Shown one piece after another: positions 8,180 through 15,864 of a stretch of 64,000 bases of DNA. The first letter of the stretch is position 1, and every line of letters begins with the position of its first letter. The DNA lies in the NCBI GenBank assembly GCA_024239055.1, contig JANBVJ010000001.1, forward strand, positions 496,001 through 560,000, read 5' to 3'. The DNA comes from Patescibacteria group bacterium (lineage in GTDB: Bacteria; Patescibacteria; Paceibacteria; Paceibacterales; UBA10102). Made by a program: the position numbers and the translations under genes. The notes beneath the pieces were generated by a model, which was given only the letters and a program-made list of their open reading frames with translations, did no database searches and was not told where the DNA came from.

Positions 8180-9472
8180 ATGTTTGGTTCTTCACAAAAA
8201 GGATTCGCAGCAATATATATTACCTTAGTGGTTCTTGCAGTTTTGTTTAGTATTGGCTCTTCTCTTTTCTTTACAACCTTTCAGGAACAGGCAAGGATAC
8301 AGAATAATCTAAGGTCTTCTCAGGCGTATGTTGGCGCTGAGTCAGGTCTTGAGGATGCACTCTTGAGGGTATCTGAAGCTATGAATGTACCTTCTACCTA
8401 TACCTTTGCTGTTGCTGGTACGGAAGCTGAAGTTGTTGTTCTTGAGGATATTAGTGGAACCAGAACTATTACGGTTAAGGGAGATAGATTGAATCGTATC
8501 CGTAATATTGAGGGTGTATATGCGCTTTCTGGGACGGGTTCTGCGTTCTTTTTCGGAGCTCAGGTAGGAGAGGGAGGTCTTGAGATGGATAATAATAGCA
8601 CTGTGATTGGTAACGTTTACAGCAATGGTCCAATTGAGGGAGATAATGGAGCTGAGATTACGGGATCCGTGGTTGTGGCGGGGGATGCTTTAAGCGATAA
8701 CGAGATTGAGGATGTAAGTATTAGCGGGAATGCTGCAGCTCCATCGTTTGACGACTGCAGTGTAGGAGGAGATATTACCTTTGTGACTGGCGGGGAAGTG
8801 GATGACTGCCCTGCAGAAGGTTCTGTTATTGAGCAGTCAGACCCCATACCTTCTGCTGATTTTCCTATTGAGCAGGCGCAAATTGATGCATGGAAGGCGG
8901 ATGCGGCAGCCGGAGGTATTATTTCGGCAGGTGACTTTTCTCCTCCTTCCGGGGATACCGTGAACATTGGTCCTGGGGTTATTGAAGGGGATATGGAGCT
9001 GAAGAATAATCAGACGGTGGTACTGACGGGAATTGTATATGTAAAAGGCGGCATTGATATTGATAATGGGGCTTCTGTTGTTCTCTCATCTTCATATGGA
9101 AGCTCTTCTGGTATTCTGCTAACCGACACGTGGATACATACAAAGAATAATGGAGAGTTTGGGGGATCTGGAGTTGAGGGCAGTTATCTTATGATGATGG
9201 CTCTTGGTGACTGTAAGGGAAGTCCAGGAGGTGATTGTACAGATCATGATGGAGCAATTGATCTTCATAACAACGCAGAGGGAGCTATTTTTTACGCTCC
9301 CAATGGATTATTAAACCTTCATAACAATGTGAATGTTACCCAGGCAACTGCTTGGAAGTTAAAACTGTCAAAGAATACTGTTCTTGAATACTCCATTGGG
9401 TTGGAATCAGCTTTGTTTGTCTCCGGTCCGTCAGCGGGTTGGGAGGTTACGAGTTGGAAAGAGGTTGAGTAA
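8180..9472 (+). CDS. PilX-like surface protein with a repetitive NN-rich body
   Basis: 430 residues. The N-terminal helix (AAIYITLVVLAVLFSIGSSLFF, about 10-31), followed by QARIQNNLRSSQAYVGAESGLEDAL, resembles PilX/GspK-type N termini with a non-standard or absent prepilin cleavage site. From about residue 130 the protein shows short repeating rungs around paired polar residues (DNNS, DNGA, KNNQ, DNGA, KNNG, HNNA, HNNV), each followed by hydrophobic/Gly stretches. This pattern suggests a beta-helix or bactofilin-like stack; the fold is inferred, not detected. Four cysteines may form disulfides. It is the last pilin-like gene before pilM. Confidence 0.65.
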   Translation: MFGSSQKGFAAIYITLVVLAVLFSIGSSLFFTTFQEQARIQNNLRSSQAYVGAESGLEDALLRVSEAMNVPSTYTFAVAGTEAEVVVLEDISGTRTITVKGDRLNRIRNIEGVYALSGTGSAFFFGAQVGEGGLEMDNNSTVIGNVYSNGPIEGDNGAEITGSVVVAGDALSDNEIEDVSISGNAAAPSFDDCSVGGDITFVTGGEVDDCPAEGSVIEQSDPIPSADFPIEQAQIDAWKADAAAGGIISAGDFSPPSGDTVNIGPGVIEGDMELKNNQTVVLTGIVYVKGGIDIDNGASVVLSSSYGSSSGILLTDTWIHTKNNGEFGGSGVEGSYLMMMALGDCKGSPGGDCTDHDGAIDLHNNAEGAIFYAPNGLLNLHNNVNVTQATAWKLKLSKNTVLEYSIGLESALFVSGPSAGWEVTSWKEVE

Positions 9473-9496
9473 TGGTGCTACAATATCATATATACA

Positions 9497-10597
9497 ATGA
9501 ATTTTAATTTTTTCAGTTTAAGACCAGATGCATTTGGGCTAGATATATCAGATCTTTCTATAAAGATTACGAGGCTCAAGCATTCTCGTAAGGGTTTAGT
9601 CTTGTCTTCGTTTGGCGAAGTTGAACTTATGGAAGGTATAGTGAAGGAGGGAGAGGTAAAAAATCCCGATCAGCTGGTTTCTGCAATACAAAAGGTAGTT
9701 AAAGAAGTGAAGGGAATATCCTTGGATACAAAATGGGCTGTTGTATCTTTGCCAGAGGAAAAGGCGTTTTTACAGGTAGTTCAGTTACCTAAAATGAAGC
9801 CGGATCAGATTGAAAATGCCGTGCGTTTTGAATCTGAAAACTATATTCCATATTCTTTGGATACCGTATATCTGGATTCGCAGATTGTTGCACCTTTAAA
9901 AGGCAGCCTTGATCATATGGATGTATTACTTGCCTCCCTGCCTCGTCTGACTGTGGATGCTTATCTTGCCGCCATACAAAAGGCGGGAGTTCTGCCGCTT
10001 GCATTTGAGATTGAGTCTTTGTCTATTGCGCGTTCTATTATTCCAAACGAGGTTACAGCAACTCCTCAGCTTATTATAGATCTTGGAGCGACACGTACAT
10101 CCTTTATTATTTTTGCAGGATCTAGTCTCCGCTTTACCGCATCTATTCCAATCTCTTCTGTACAGTTATCAGAACACATTGCAAAATCTCTGAATATTGA
10201 TGTAAAACAAGCAGAGTATGCCAAGGCTCATTATGGTTTGGTTGGCGTGAATGATCCCGAAGGAAGAGAGGTCTTTGATGCTCTTATTCCTCCTATTACA
10301 GATCTCTTAGAACAGATAAAAAAGCATATGAGCTTTTACGAATCTCATGCTCAGCATCAGCATCTTCCAGCGCGCAGGAGTGCCATTAAAAAGGTCTTGT
10401 TGTGCGGCGGCGGCGCAAATCTTCCCGGACTCACGGAGTTTCTTAGAAAGGAGTTGGATCTTGATGTAAAATTAGGAAACCCTTGGTCTAACATTCTTCC
10501 TTCTCCTTTAAGAGAGGTTCCTGGAATGCCATTTAAGGATTCTGTACGTTATACTACAGCTCTAGGGCTTGCCCTTAGAGGCGTGAGAACAGAATAA
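9497..10597 (+). CDS. pilM: PilM, actin-like pilus assembly protein (locus A)
   Basis: 366 residues. FGLDISDLSIKI near the N terminus and LIIDLGATRTSFIIF near 195 are the two phosphate-binding strands of the actin/FtsA fold; LLCGGGANLPGL near 300 is the adenosine motif. PilM sits in the cytoplasm and binds the PilN N terminus. A TACAAT box at 9479 lies 12 bases before the start, so PilM-N-O may also have its own promoter. The next gene begins 1 base after the stop. A second PilM is at 46589. Confidence 0.93.
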   Translation: MNFNFFSLRPDAFGLDISDLSIKITRLKHSRKGLVLSSFGEVELMEGIVKEGEVKNPDQLVSAIQKVVKEVKGISLDTKWAVVSLPEEKAFLQVVQLPKMKPDQIENAVRFESENYIPYSLDTVYLDSQIVAPLKGSLDHMDVLLASLPRLTVDAYLAAIQKAGVLPLAFEIESLSIARSIIPNEVTATPQLIIDLGATRTSFIIFAGSSLRFTASIPISSVQLSEHIAKSLNIDVKQAEYAKAHYGLVGVNDPEGREVFDALIPPITDLLEQIKKHMSFYESHAQHQHLPARRSAIKKVLLCGGGANLPGLTEFLRKELDLDVKLGNPWSNILPSPLREVPGMPFKDSVRYTTALGLALRGVRTE

Positions 10598-10598
10598 T

Positions 10599-11159
10599 AT
10601 GATTAATCTTCTTCCCCCATCTTTCAAAGAAAGCATTAGACAAGAGGAGAATCTACGTCTTCTTGCGATTCTTCTCGTACTCTTATTTTTATTTCTGCTT
10701 TCCCTGTCCTTTCTTTTAGTGTCTTTACGCATATTTCTTGGAGGAGAGATAAAGATAGAAAAAGCAAAACTTGTTGTGCAAGAAGAAACATTGGATAAAC
10801 ACAAAGAGCAGGAGGTTATTAAAAGTCTAAATTGGGATGTTCTCAATACGGTTCGGGTATACCGCAGGCAGGTACAGCTCAGAGCAGTATTTGCAAGTCT
10901 CACTGATAATCTTCCCAATAGTATGATTGTAGAGAACTTCAGCTATACTCCCTCTTCTGAGGTTGTAGTCAAAGAAGAGACCAAAATTATTCCAGCAAAG
11001 CTTATGTTGTCTGGTTTTGCGCCAACCAGAGAGATTCTCTTTTCTTTCAAGCAGAATCTAGAGACAGATTCCTTATTTAAGACAGTCACATTTCCTCCAT
11101 CAAACTGGGTGAATTCTCAAGACATTATCTTTTCAGTATCACTTGAACTGGAATCATGA
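10599..11159 (+). CDS. pilN: PilN-like pilus assembly protein (locus A)
   Basis: 186 residues. It starts with MINLLPPSFKE, the short cytoplasmic motif by which PilN binds PilM, followed by one membrane helix (about 22-48) and a periplasmic-type coiled coil plus ferredoxin-like domain. Family length is usual. It lies between PilM and the PilO-like gene and overlaps the latter by 4 bases. The protein would link the cytoplasmic PilM ring to the outer parts of the machine. Confidence 0.88.
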   Translation: MINLLPPSFKESIRQEENLRLLAILLVLLFLFLLSLSFLLVSLRIFLGGEIKIEKAKLVVQEETLDKHKEQEVIKSLNWDVLNTVRVYRRQVQLRAVFASLTDNLPNSMIVENFSYTPSSEVVVKEETKIIPAKLMLSGFAPTREILFSFKQNLETDSLFKTVTFPPSNWVNSQDIIFSVSLELES

Positions 11160-11695
11160 TTTTACAATACAAGAAAATTATCATTTATGTCGGTGGAACA
11201 GTTATTTTACTCTCAATGACCGTCTTTATCTTATATTATTTAGGACAGGGCATTGTAGAGGATTACCAGACCCTTCTAATGACAAAGAAGGAAACAGCGC
11301 GTATCACAAAGGATATAGAGAATATTGCTGAGTTTGAGAATATTGCCTTGAGTTATGAATCTGAGTTTGTATCTTTTGAGGACATCTTCATTAATCCTGA
11401 TATCCCTATTCCTTTTATTGAGTTTCTTGAAAGGGCTTCTCAAGCTTCTAGCCTGGAACTCAGAATCCTAGCTCATGACCCTAATAAGATTGAGGGAGAT
11501 CCTTGGCCATCTATGGATTTTCAACTAACTCTTGAGGGATTTTATCCAAGCTTTATTGAATTTGTGGAGAAATTGGAAGCCGCCCCATACCTTGTTGAAT
11601 TGAGAAATCTTTCAATTAGAAAGTTTAAGAGCAGGACAGATAAACCCGCAGGCCATGGAGAGTTTACGTTATTAGTAAGAACATTTGTAAAATGA
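11156..11695 (+). CDS. pilO: PilO-like pilus assembly protein (locus A)
   Basis: 179 residues. A single N-terminal membrane helix (about 8-30) is followed by a coiled coil (about 40-65) and a globular domain ending in FTLLVRTFVK, the usual PilO design. Gene order M-N-O and ATGA overlaps on both sides support the call. Sequence similarity alone would be weak for this family. Confidence 0.8.
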   Translation: MILQYKKIIIYVGGTVILLSMTVFILYYLGQGIVEDYQTLLMTKKETARITKDIENIAEFENIALSYESEFVSFEDIFINPDIPIPFIEFLERASQASSLELRILAHDPNKIEGDPWPSMDFQLTLEGFYPSFIEFVEKLEAAPYLVELRNLSIRKFKSRTDKPAGHGEFTLLVRTFVK

Positions 11696-11994
11696 AGAAG
11701 TTCCAAAACATCATTCAAATAATATTACTGTATATAAGAAGGGCACCAAGAATTATTGGCACACATGCTTTCCCTGTCTTTCTTTTACTTATTACACTCT
11801 CCCTTCTAATCTCAGGTAGTATCTTTTTCTTCACTGTCCTTTCTTTGAGAGATGTGGAGCCTGACATTCAGGGTTCCAAGACAGCTTTTAAAAAAGAGAT
11901 GTTCTTGGGTATTTTAGATATTTGGGAAAAGAGAAGTGTAATATTGGAGGAGACAGATACCAAAGTATATGAGGATCTCTTTGAAATAAGATAG
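11692..11994 (+). CDS. Small single-pass membrane protein ending pilus locus A
   Basis: 100 residues with a basic N terminus, one hydrophobic helix (about 28-52, VFLLLITLSLLISGSIFFF) and a charged tail. No family recognised. It overlaps the PilO-like gene by 4 bases and is the last gene before the tRNAs, so it belongs to the operon. The matching slot in locus B is filled by the 87-residue protein at 48709, also one helix plus a tail. Both may take the place of PilP, a lipoprotein missing here; that is inference from position. Confidence 0.7.
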   Translation: MKKFQNIIQIILLYIRRAPRIIGTHAFPVFLLLITLSLLISGSIFFFTVLSLRDVEPDIQGSKTAFKKEMFLGILDIWEKRSVILEETDTKVYEDLFEIR

Positions 11995-12039
11995 AATTGA
12001 CTTTGACGCATATTTGCTGTATAATCAGATAGACTTTGA

Positions 12040-12116
12040 GCCTCCGTAGCTCAACCGGATAGAGCGACAGTTTTCTAAACTGTAGGTTGCAGGTTCAAGT
12101 CCTGCCGGAGGTACCA
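12040..12116 (+). tRNA. tRNA-Arg(TCT)
   Basis: Acceptor GCCTCCG/CGGAGGT (first pair G-T), anticodon loop TTTCTAA in stem ACAGT/ACTGT, T-loop TTCAAGT. CCA is encoded at 12114-12116. Confidence 0.95.
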
Positions 12117-12117
12117 T

Positions 12118-12191
12118 GGTGGGCGTAGCTCAATTGGTAGAGCACTTCTTTGTGGAAGAAGTGGTTGCGGGTTCAAATCCCGTCGCTCACC
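12118..12191 (+). tRNA. tRNA-His(GTG)
   Basis: Anticodon loop TTGTGGA in stem CTTCT/AGAAG. The acceptor GTGGGCG/CGCTCAC is preceded by an extra G (12118) that faces C73, the histidine identity pair. CCA is not fully encoded. It starts 2 bases after the CCA of tRNA-Arg(TCT). Confidence 0.94.
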
Positions 12192-12205
12192 CAAATACAA
12201 AAGAT

Positions 12206-12226
12206 CGCCTGTTAGGCGGTTTTTTG
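12206..12226 (+). terminator. Intrinsic terminator after the Arg/His tRNA pair
   Basis: CGCCT-GTT-AGGCG stem followed by GTTTTTT. It ends just ahead of the -10 box of the NUDIX gene. Confidence 0.8.
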
Positions 12227-12227
12227 G

Positions 12228-12233
12228 TATAAT
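12228..12233 (+). promoter_or_regulatory. -10 box (TATAAT) of the NUDIX gene at 12240
   Basis: TATAAT ends 6 bases before the ATG, so transcription should start at or next to the start codon (leaderless mRNA). The box directly follows the T-run of the tRNA terminator. Confidence 0.6.
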
Positions 12234-12239
12234 GTGATT

Positions 12240-12650
12240 ATGGAATTACAGGTTGGAGTCAAAATACTATTACAGAATAAAGATGGAAAGTATCTTCTTG
12301 TTCGGCGTTCTCCAGAAAAGTATCCTGAGATTGAGGCAAAGAACTCATGGGGTATTGTAGGGGGACGCATCACCCCAGGCTCTCCTTTGTTTGAGAATCT
12401 CAAGAGAGAGGTTAAAGAAGAAACAGAACTTGAGCTTACACAAAAGCCAAAACTCATTGCAGCTCAGGATATTCTGCGGATTAGTGGGAGGCATGTTGTA
12501 CGTTTAACTTATCTTGGAAGTGTAGATGGTGAACCCAAGCTGGATGAGGAGAATATTGATTTTCAGTGGCTTTCAAGAGATGAGCTTACGTCGGCTCAAG
12601 ATCTGGATATATATTTTAGGGAACTTCTTGATAAGGGGGCGTTCTTTTAA
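12240..12650 (+). CDS. NUDIX hydrolase
   Basis: 136 residues, single NUDIX domain. The box reads GGRITPGSPLFENLKREVKEETEL: the REVKEET catalytic helix is complete, but the first Glu of the G-x5-E motif is replaced (PGSP), a variant found in some nucleotide-sugar type members. Substrate cannot be deduced. ATG at 12240 is preferred over the GTG two codons earlier because the -10 box lies so close. No Shine-Dalgarno sequence is present. It is a free-standing transcript between tRNAs. Confidence 0.88.
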   Translation: MELQVGVKILLQNKDGKYLLVRRSPEKYPEIEAKNSWGIVGGRITPGSPLFENLKREVKEETELELTQKPKLIAAQDILRISGRHVVRLTYLGSVDGEPKLDEENIDFQWLSRDELTSAQDLDIYFRELLDKGAFF

Positions 12651-12675
12651 TAATATGGAATACAAAGAGGAAACA

Positions 12676-12702
12676 AAAACCCCATCTGCTACGGGATTTT
12701 AT
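12676..12702 (-). terminator. Terminator of the acidic mini-protein gene
   Basis: On the minus strand ATCCC and GGGGT pair around a 9-base loop and are followed by TTTTG. The stem is short (5 bp), so this is a weak call. Confidence 0.4.
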
Positions 12703-12703
12703 T

Positions 12704-12859
12704 CTACTCCTCGTAGTTATAATCGTTGTAGTCATCTTCTTCATCTTCCTCATCATCCTTATTTTCTAGATTTTCCTCTTCGGGATCTTCCTTAAGGATG
12801 TCATTATCTTCGTCTTCCATATCGAAGATGAAAAAAGGTATAGGGTTATAGTACGCCAT
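12704..12859 (-). CDS. Very acidic 51-residue protein
   Basis: The minus strand encodes MAYYNPIPFF followed by a tail that is almost all Asp, Glu and Asn, ending DYNDYNYEE before TAG. The aromatic/proline head followed by an unstructured polyacidic tail is unlikely by chance in AT-rich DNA. A TATAAT-like box lies about 40 bases upstream and a weak terminator follows. No family recognised. Such proteins can act as nucleic-acid mimics or bind basic partners, but no function is claimed here. It stands alone, convergent with the NUDIX gene. Confidence 0.65.
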   Translation of the reverse strand: MAYYNPIPFFIFDMEDEDNDILKEDPEEENLENKDDEEDEEDDYNDYNYEE

Positions 12860-12983
12860 TTTAGTATATTTTTATGTACCATATTATTATAAAAAGTATG
12901 GATACTATGTCAAATGAGTTTTTCACAAGAGCAGATTTTAGCTTGTAAATACCCTTATTTTGTAGTATAGTTGCACAAAGTTT

Positions 12984-13057
12984 GTCCCCGTAGCTCAACT
13001 GGATAGAGCGAGACACTCCTAACGTCTAGATTGCAGGTTCGAGTCCTGCCGGGGATA
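12984..13057 (+). tRNA. tRNA-Arg(CCT)
   Basis: Acceptor GTCCCCG/CGGGGAT, anticodon loop CTCCTAA with one mismatch closing the stem, T-loop TTCGAGT, no encoded CCA. Confidence 0.92.
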
Positions 13058-13058
13058 C

Positions 13059-13131
13059 GGGCCGTTGGCGCAGCTGGTAGCGCGCTTCCGTGGCACGGAA
13101 GAGGTCGCCGGTTCGAGCCCGGCACGGTCCA
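13059..13131 (+). tRNA. tRNA-Ala(GGC)
   Basis: Acceptor GGGCCGT/ACGGTCC, anticodon loop GTGGCAC in stem CTTCC/GGAAG. It starts 2 bases after tRNA-Arg(CCT). No encoded CCA. Confidence 0.94.
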
Positions 13132-13137
13132 CATAAA

Positions 13138-13220
13138 GGAGGGTTGGCAGAATGGTTATTGCGCGTCTCTCGAAAAGTCGTGGGAGAAATCCCTTGTAGG
13201 TTCGAATCCTACACCCTCCG
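13138..13220 (+). tRNA. tRNA-Ser(CGA)
   Basis: Acceptor GGAGGGT/ACCCTCC, anticodon loop CTCGAAA, long variable arm, discriminator G as expected for serine, no encoded CCA. The anticodon stem has one T-T mismatch. Confidence 0.92.
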
Positions 13221-13243
13221 CATTAAGTAATACATTTTATAAT

Positions 13244-13618
13244 ATGCCTAAACTTTCTATTTTTTCAAAACATAAGAAGTCTTCCTCTCTAAATGTGAGA
13301 GAGTTGGCAAAACAGGTAAAAGAGCTTTCCGAACAGTTAGAGGAGACCCGGCAGGAGTTATCTGTTTTTCAGAAGGCCATGGAAAAGGCTGTGCAAAAGG
13401 TTGCAATTATTAGATTTAACCCTTTTGGTGAACTTGGAGGAGATCAGAGTTTTTCTATTGCATTACTTGATTATGATAATGATGGCGTAGTTGTGACGTC
13501 TCATTATGGTCGGGATGAGAATAGAGTATATGGCAAGAGAATTAAAAATGGAAAGTCAGAGTATACTCTCTCAAAAGAAGAGGAGGATGCTGTTACACAA
13601 GCAATACACCAAGAATAA
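13244..13618 (+). CDS. DUF4446 family protein
   Basis: 124 residues. An N-terminal coiled coil (about 18-52) is followed by the conserved NPFGELGGDQSFSIALLD core and a C-terminal helix (SKEEEDAV). The family occurs in Firmicutes and CPR bacteria, usually with an N-terminal membrane helix that is missing here; function is unknown. ATG at 13244 is the first start after the tRNA-Ser, 23 bases downstream. It ends 1 base before infB, so it is co-transcribed with translation genes and probably with the tRNAs upstream. Confidence 0.85.
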   Translation: MPKLSIFSKHKKSSSLNVRELAKQVKELSEQLEETRQELSVFQKAMEKAVQKVAIIRFNPFGELGGDQSFSIALLDYDNDGVVVTSHYGRDENRVYGKRIKNGKSEYTLSKEEEDAVTQAIHQE

Positions 13619-13619
13619 A

Positions 13620-15101
13620 ATGTCAGATGTTGTAGTAAAAACAGATATACGTCCCCCTGTTGTTGTGGTAATGGGTCATGTGGATCACGGCAAGTCTTCT
13701 ATTTTAGAAGCCATACGAGAGGATTTTCGTATTACGGCAAAAGAATCAGGAGGTATTACCCAGCACATTGGTGCTTACGAAGTGGAACATAAAGGAAAGA
13801 AGATTACCTTTTTGGATACTCCGGGACACGAGGCTTTTTCTGCTATGCGAGCTCGGGGGGCCAAGATAGCGGATATTGCGGTTCTTGTAGTTGCAGCTGA
13901 TGATAGCGTAAAGTCTCAGACTAAAGAAGCAATCAAGAGTATACAGGAGGCAGAACTTCCAATTGTTGTTGCCTTCAATAAAATAGATTTGCCTGGAGCC
14001 AACGTACAAAAGGCAAAGAATGAGCTAGCACAGAATGACGTTCTTTTAGAAGATGTGGGCGGAAAAGTGCCCTATGTGGAGACTTCAGCTACTACAAAAC
14101 AGGGAATTTCTGAACTCTTAGATATGATTCTTTTGGTGGCTGAAATGGAGGAGCTGAAAGGTTCTCCCATAGGTTTAGCCACGGGAGCTGTAATTGAGTC
14201 TCATTTGGACTCCAAGAGAGGACCTGTTGCGACTCTGCTTATTAGACAAGGAAAGCTTTCTGTGGGAGATATTATTGGAACTTCTTTTGCTGTTGGTAAG
14301 GTACGGATATTAGAGGATTTTGAAGGAAACTCTATTCCTTATGCCATTCCCTCAATGCCCGTGACCGTGCTGGGTCTTGAGACTCTTGCACCAGTTGGAG
14401 AAGAGTTCTCTGTTTTTGATAGTTTAGATGAGGCAAAGGCAGTAGTTAAAACGAAGGATAAGGAGCAGGTAGTTTTAGATCCAAAGAACGAGACCGTAAA
14501 TATTGTCTTAAAAGCAGACGTGCAAGGTTCTTTGGAGGCGGTACAGCAGGCGCTCCTATCTTTACCACAAGATAAGATTTCATTTAAGTTTATTAAAACT
14601 GAGGCAGGTGACATTACAGAGAATGATGTAAAGTTAGCAAGGAACGGAAGCGCCATGATATTGGGTTTTCATACAAAGGTGTCTGCCTTTGTTGCTAGCT
14701 TGGCAGAACAAGAGAAAGTGCGTATTGAGACCTTTGACGTTATTTATGAGCTTATTGAGAGAGCTCGAAAGCTCCTGGAGGGTTCTATAAAAGAAGAGAT
14801 AGTTCGTACGAATACAGGTTCCCTACGAATATTAGCTATTTTTCGAACAGACAAGGGAAAACAGATTATTGGCGGCGAGGTCTTCCGCGGAGAAGCAAGA
14901 AAAGGAGCTGAGGTTGAGATTATAAGGAACGAGGAGATGATAGGGAAAGGAAAGATTACAGGTCTTCAGCGCAACAAGAAGGAATCAAGTTCGGTACCAG
15001 AGGGTGAGGAAGCAGGGTTGTTATATGAAGGAGGAGAAAAGGTTGAAGAGGGAGATGTTCTGGAGTTTTATGTAAAGGAAGTTCAGAAGCAAGAGCTGTG
15101 A
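13620..15101 (+). CDS. infB: Translation initiation factor IF-2, short form
   Basis: GTPase that places initiator tRNA on the 30S subunit. 493 residues with the G domain starting at once: G1 GHVDHGKSS (about 18-26), G3 DTPGHE, G4 NKID, then domains II, III and IV. The long N-terminal region found in most bacteria (several hundred residues in Escherichia coli) is absent. The ATG at 13620 comes 1 base after the DUF4446 stop; the reading frame is open further upstream but there overlaps that gene. The end overlaps rbfA by 4 bases, the classic infB-rbfA pair. Confidence 0.97.
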   Translation: MSDVVVKTDIRPPVVVVMGHVDHGKSSILEAIREDFRITAKESGGITQHIGAYEVEHKGKKITFLDTPGHEAFSAMRARGAKIADIAVLVVAADDSVKSQTKEAIKSIQEAELPIVVAFNKIDLPGANVQKAKNELAQNDVLLEDVGGKVPYVETSATTKQGISELLDMILLVAEMEELKGSPIGLATGAVIESHLDSKRGPVATLLIRQGKLSVGDIIGTSFAVGKVRILEDFEGNSIPYAIPSMPVTVLGLETLAPVGEEFSVFDSLDEAKAVVKTKDKEQVVLDPKNETVNIVLKADVQGSLEAVQQALLSLPQDKISFKFIKTEAGDITENDVKLARNGSAMILGFHTKVSAFVASLAEQEKVRIETFDVIYELIERARKLLEGSIKEEIVRTNTGSLRILAIFRTDKGKQIIGGEVFRGEARKGAEVEIIRNEEMIGKGKITGLQRNKKESSSVPEGEEAGLLYEGGEKVEEGDVLEFYVKEVQKQEL

Positions 15102-15439
15102 ACCAGAGAATTAAACAGATAAATGAATTGTTGCAGCGTGAGGTTGGAAGTTTGATTGCAAAAGAATCAGAACTTCCAGAGGGCGCTGTTATAACCATAA
15201 CGAGGGTTGACGCCTCTCCAAACTTGCAACAAGCCAAAGTTTATATTAGTGTAATCCCAGAAGAGCAAAAGGAGAATGCTCTTTTACTATTAAGAAGGAA
15301 TATCTTTAATATTCAACAGGATCTGAATAAACGACTGCATATGCGTCCTGTTCCCAAGATTATATGGGTGGATGATAAAGGAAGTAAAGAGGTAGGGCGG
15401 GTTGAGGAGATTTTAGATAATATACAGAAAGAGGAGTAG
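15098..15439 (+). CDS. rbfA: Ribosome-binding factor A
   Basis: 113 residues with a KH-like fold that assists 16S rRNA 5'-end maturation in 30S assembly. VITITRVDASPNLQQAKVYIS and the C-terminal PKIIWVDD stretch fit the family. GTG start within the infB stop (GTGA). tRNA-Cys begins 3 bases after the stop, so the transcript runs from protein genes into tRNAs. Confidence 0.95.
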   Translation: MNQRIKQINELLQREVGSLIAKESELPEGAVITITRVDASPNLQQAKVYISVIPEEQKENALLLLRRNIFNIQQDLNKRLHMRPVPKIIWVDDKGSKEVGRVEEILDNIQKEE

Positions 15440-15442
15440 TTA

Positions 15443-15513
15443 GGCGACATGGCCGAGTGGTTAGGCAGAGCTCTGCAAAAGCTCGTACGGCGGTTCAATT
15501 CCGCCTGTCGCCT
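15443..15513 (+). tRNA. tRNA-Cys(GCA)
   Basis: Acceptor GGCGACA/TGTCGCC, anticodon loop CTGCAAA, discriminator T as expected for cysteine, no encoded CCA. It begins 3 bases after rbfA. Confidence 0.95.
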
Positions 15514-15527
15514 CATATAGTATTCAT

Positions 15528-15612
15528 GCCCGGGTGGCGGAATTGGAATACGCGGGGGACTTAAAATCCCCTGCCGCAAGGCTTGTGGGTTCGAGTCCCA
15601 CCCCGGGCACCA
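15528..15612 (+). tRNA. tRNA-Leu(TAA)
   Basis: Acceptor GCCCGGG/CCCGGGC, anticodon loop CTTAAAA in stem GGGGA/TCCCC, long variable arm, encoded CCA at 15610-15612. Confidence 0.95.
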
Positions 15613-15783
15613 CGTTAGAAGAGTCAATGCCTCGCTCCGCCTCTGGTGGGGCTCGGCGACCAAATCGTACGGAGTTTTCGGAGCAAAAAGAAATCCCCGA
15701 TTCCGTTAGAAGCAGAAAAGAAAAATTTTAAGCATTTAATTTTTGAAACGGAAACTTTTCTAAGTTTCTGTTTTCGTTTTGGA

Positions 15784-15858
15784 TTGACGGTATCCATAAA
15801 ATAATGTAAGGTGGTGAATCAGTTCTTCTTTCCAAATCCGACAAATTGAAGGAGGTGA
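15784..15858 (+). promoter_or_regulatory. Promoter and strong Shine-Dalgarno of the kinase-like gene
   Basis: TTGACG at 15784 is followed after 17 bases by a weak TAAGGT. AAGGAGGTGA at 15849-15858, a nearly full anti-16S match, sits 6 bases before the GTG start. Such a Shine-Dalgarno sequence is rare in the rest of this window. Confidence 0.55.
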
Positions 15859-15864
15859 GTTGCG

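Noticed and set aside
15613..15783. GC-rich stretch after tRNA-Leu as an integration site
   Set aside because: No repeat of the tRNA 3' end and no integrase was found nearby, so an att site cannot be supported.
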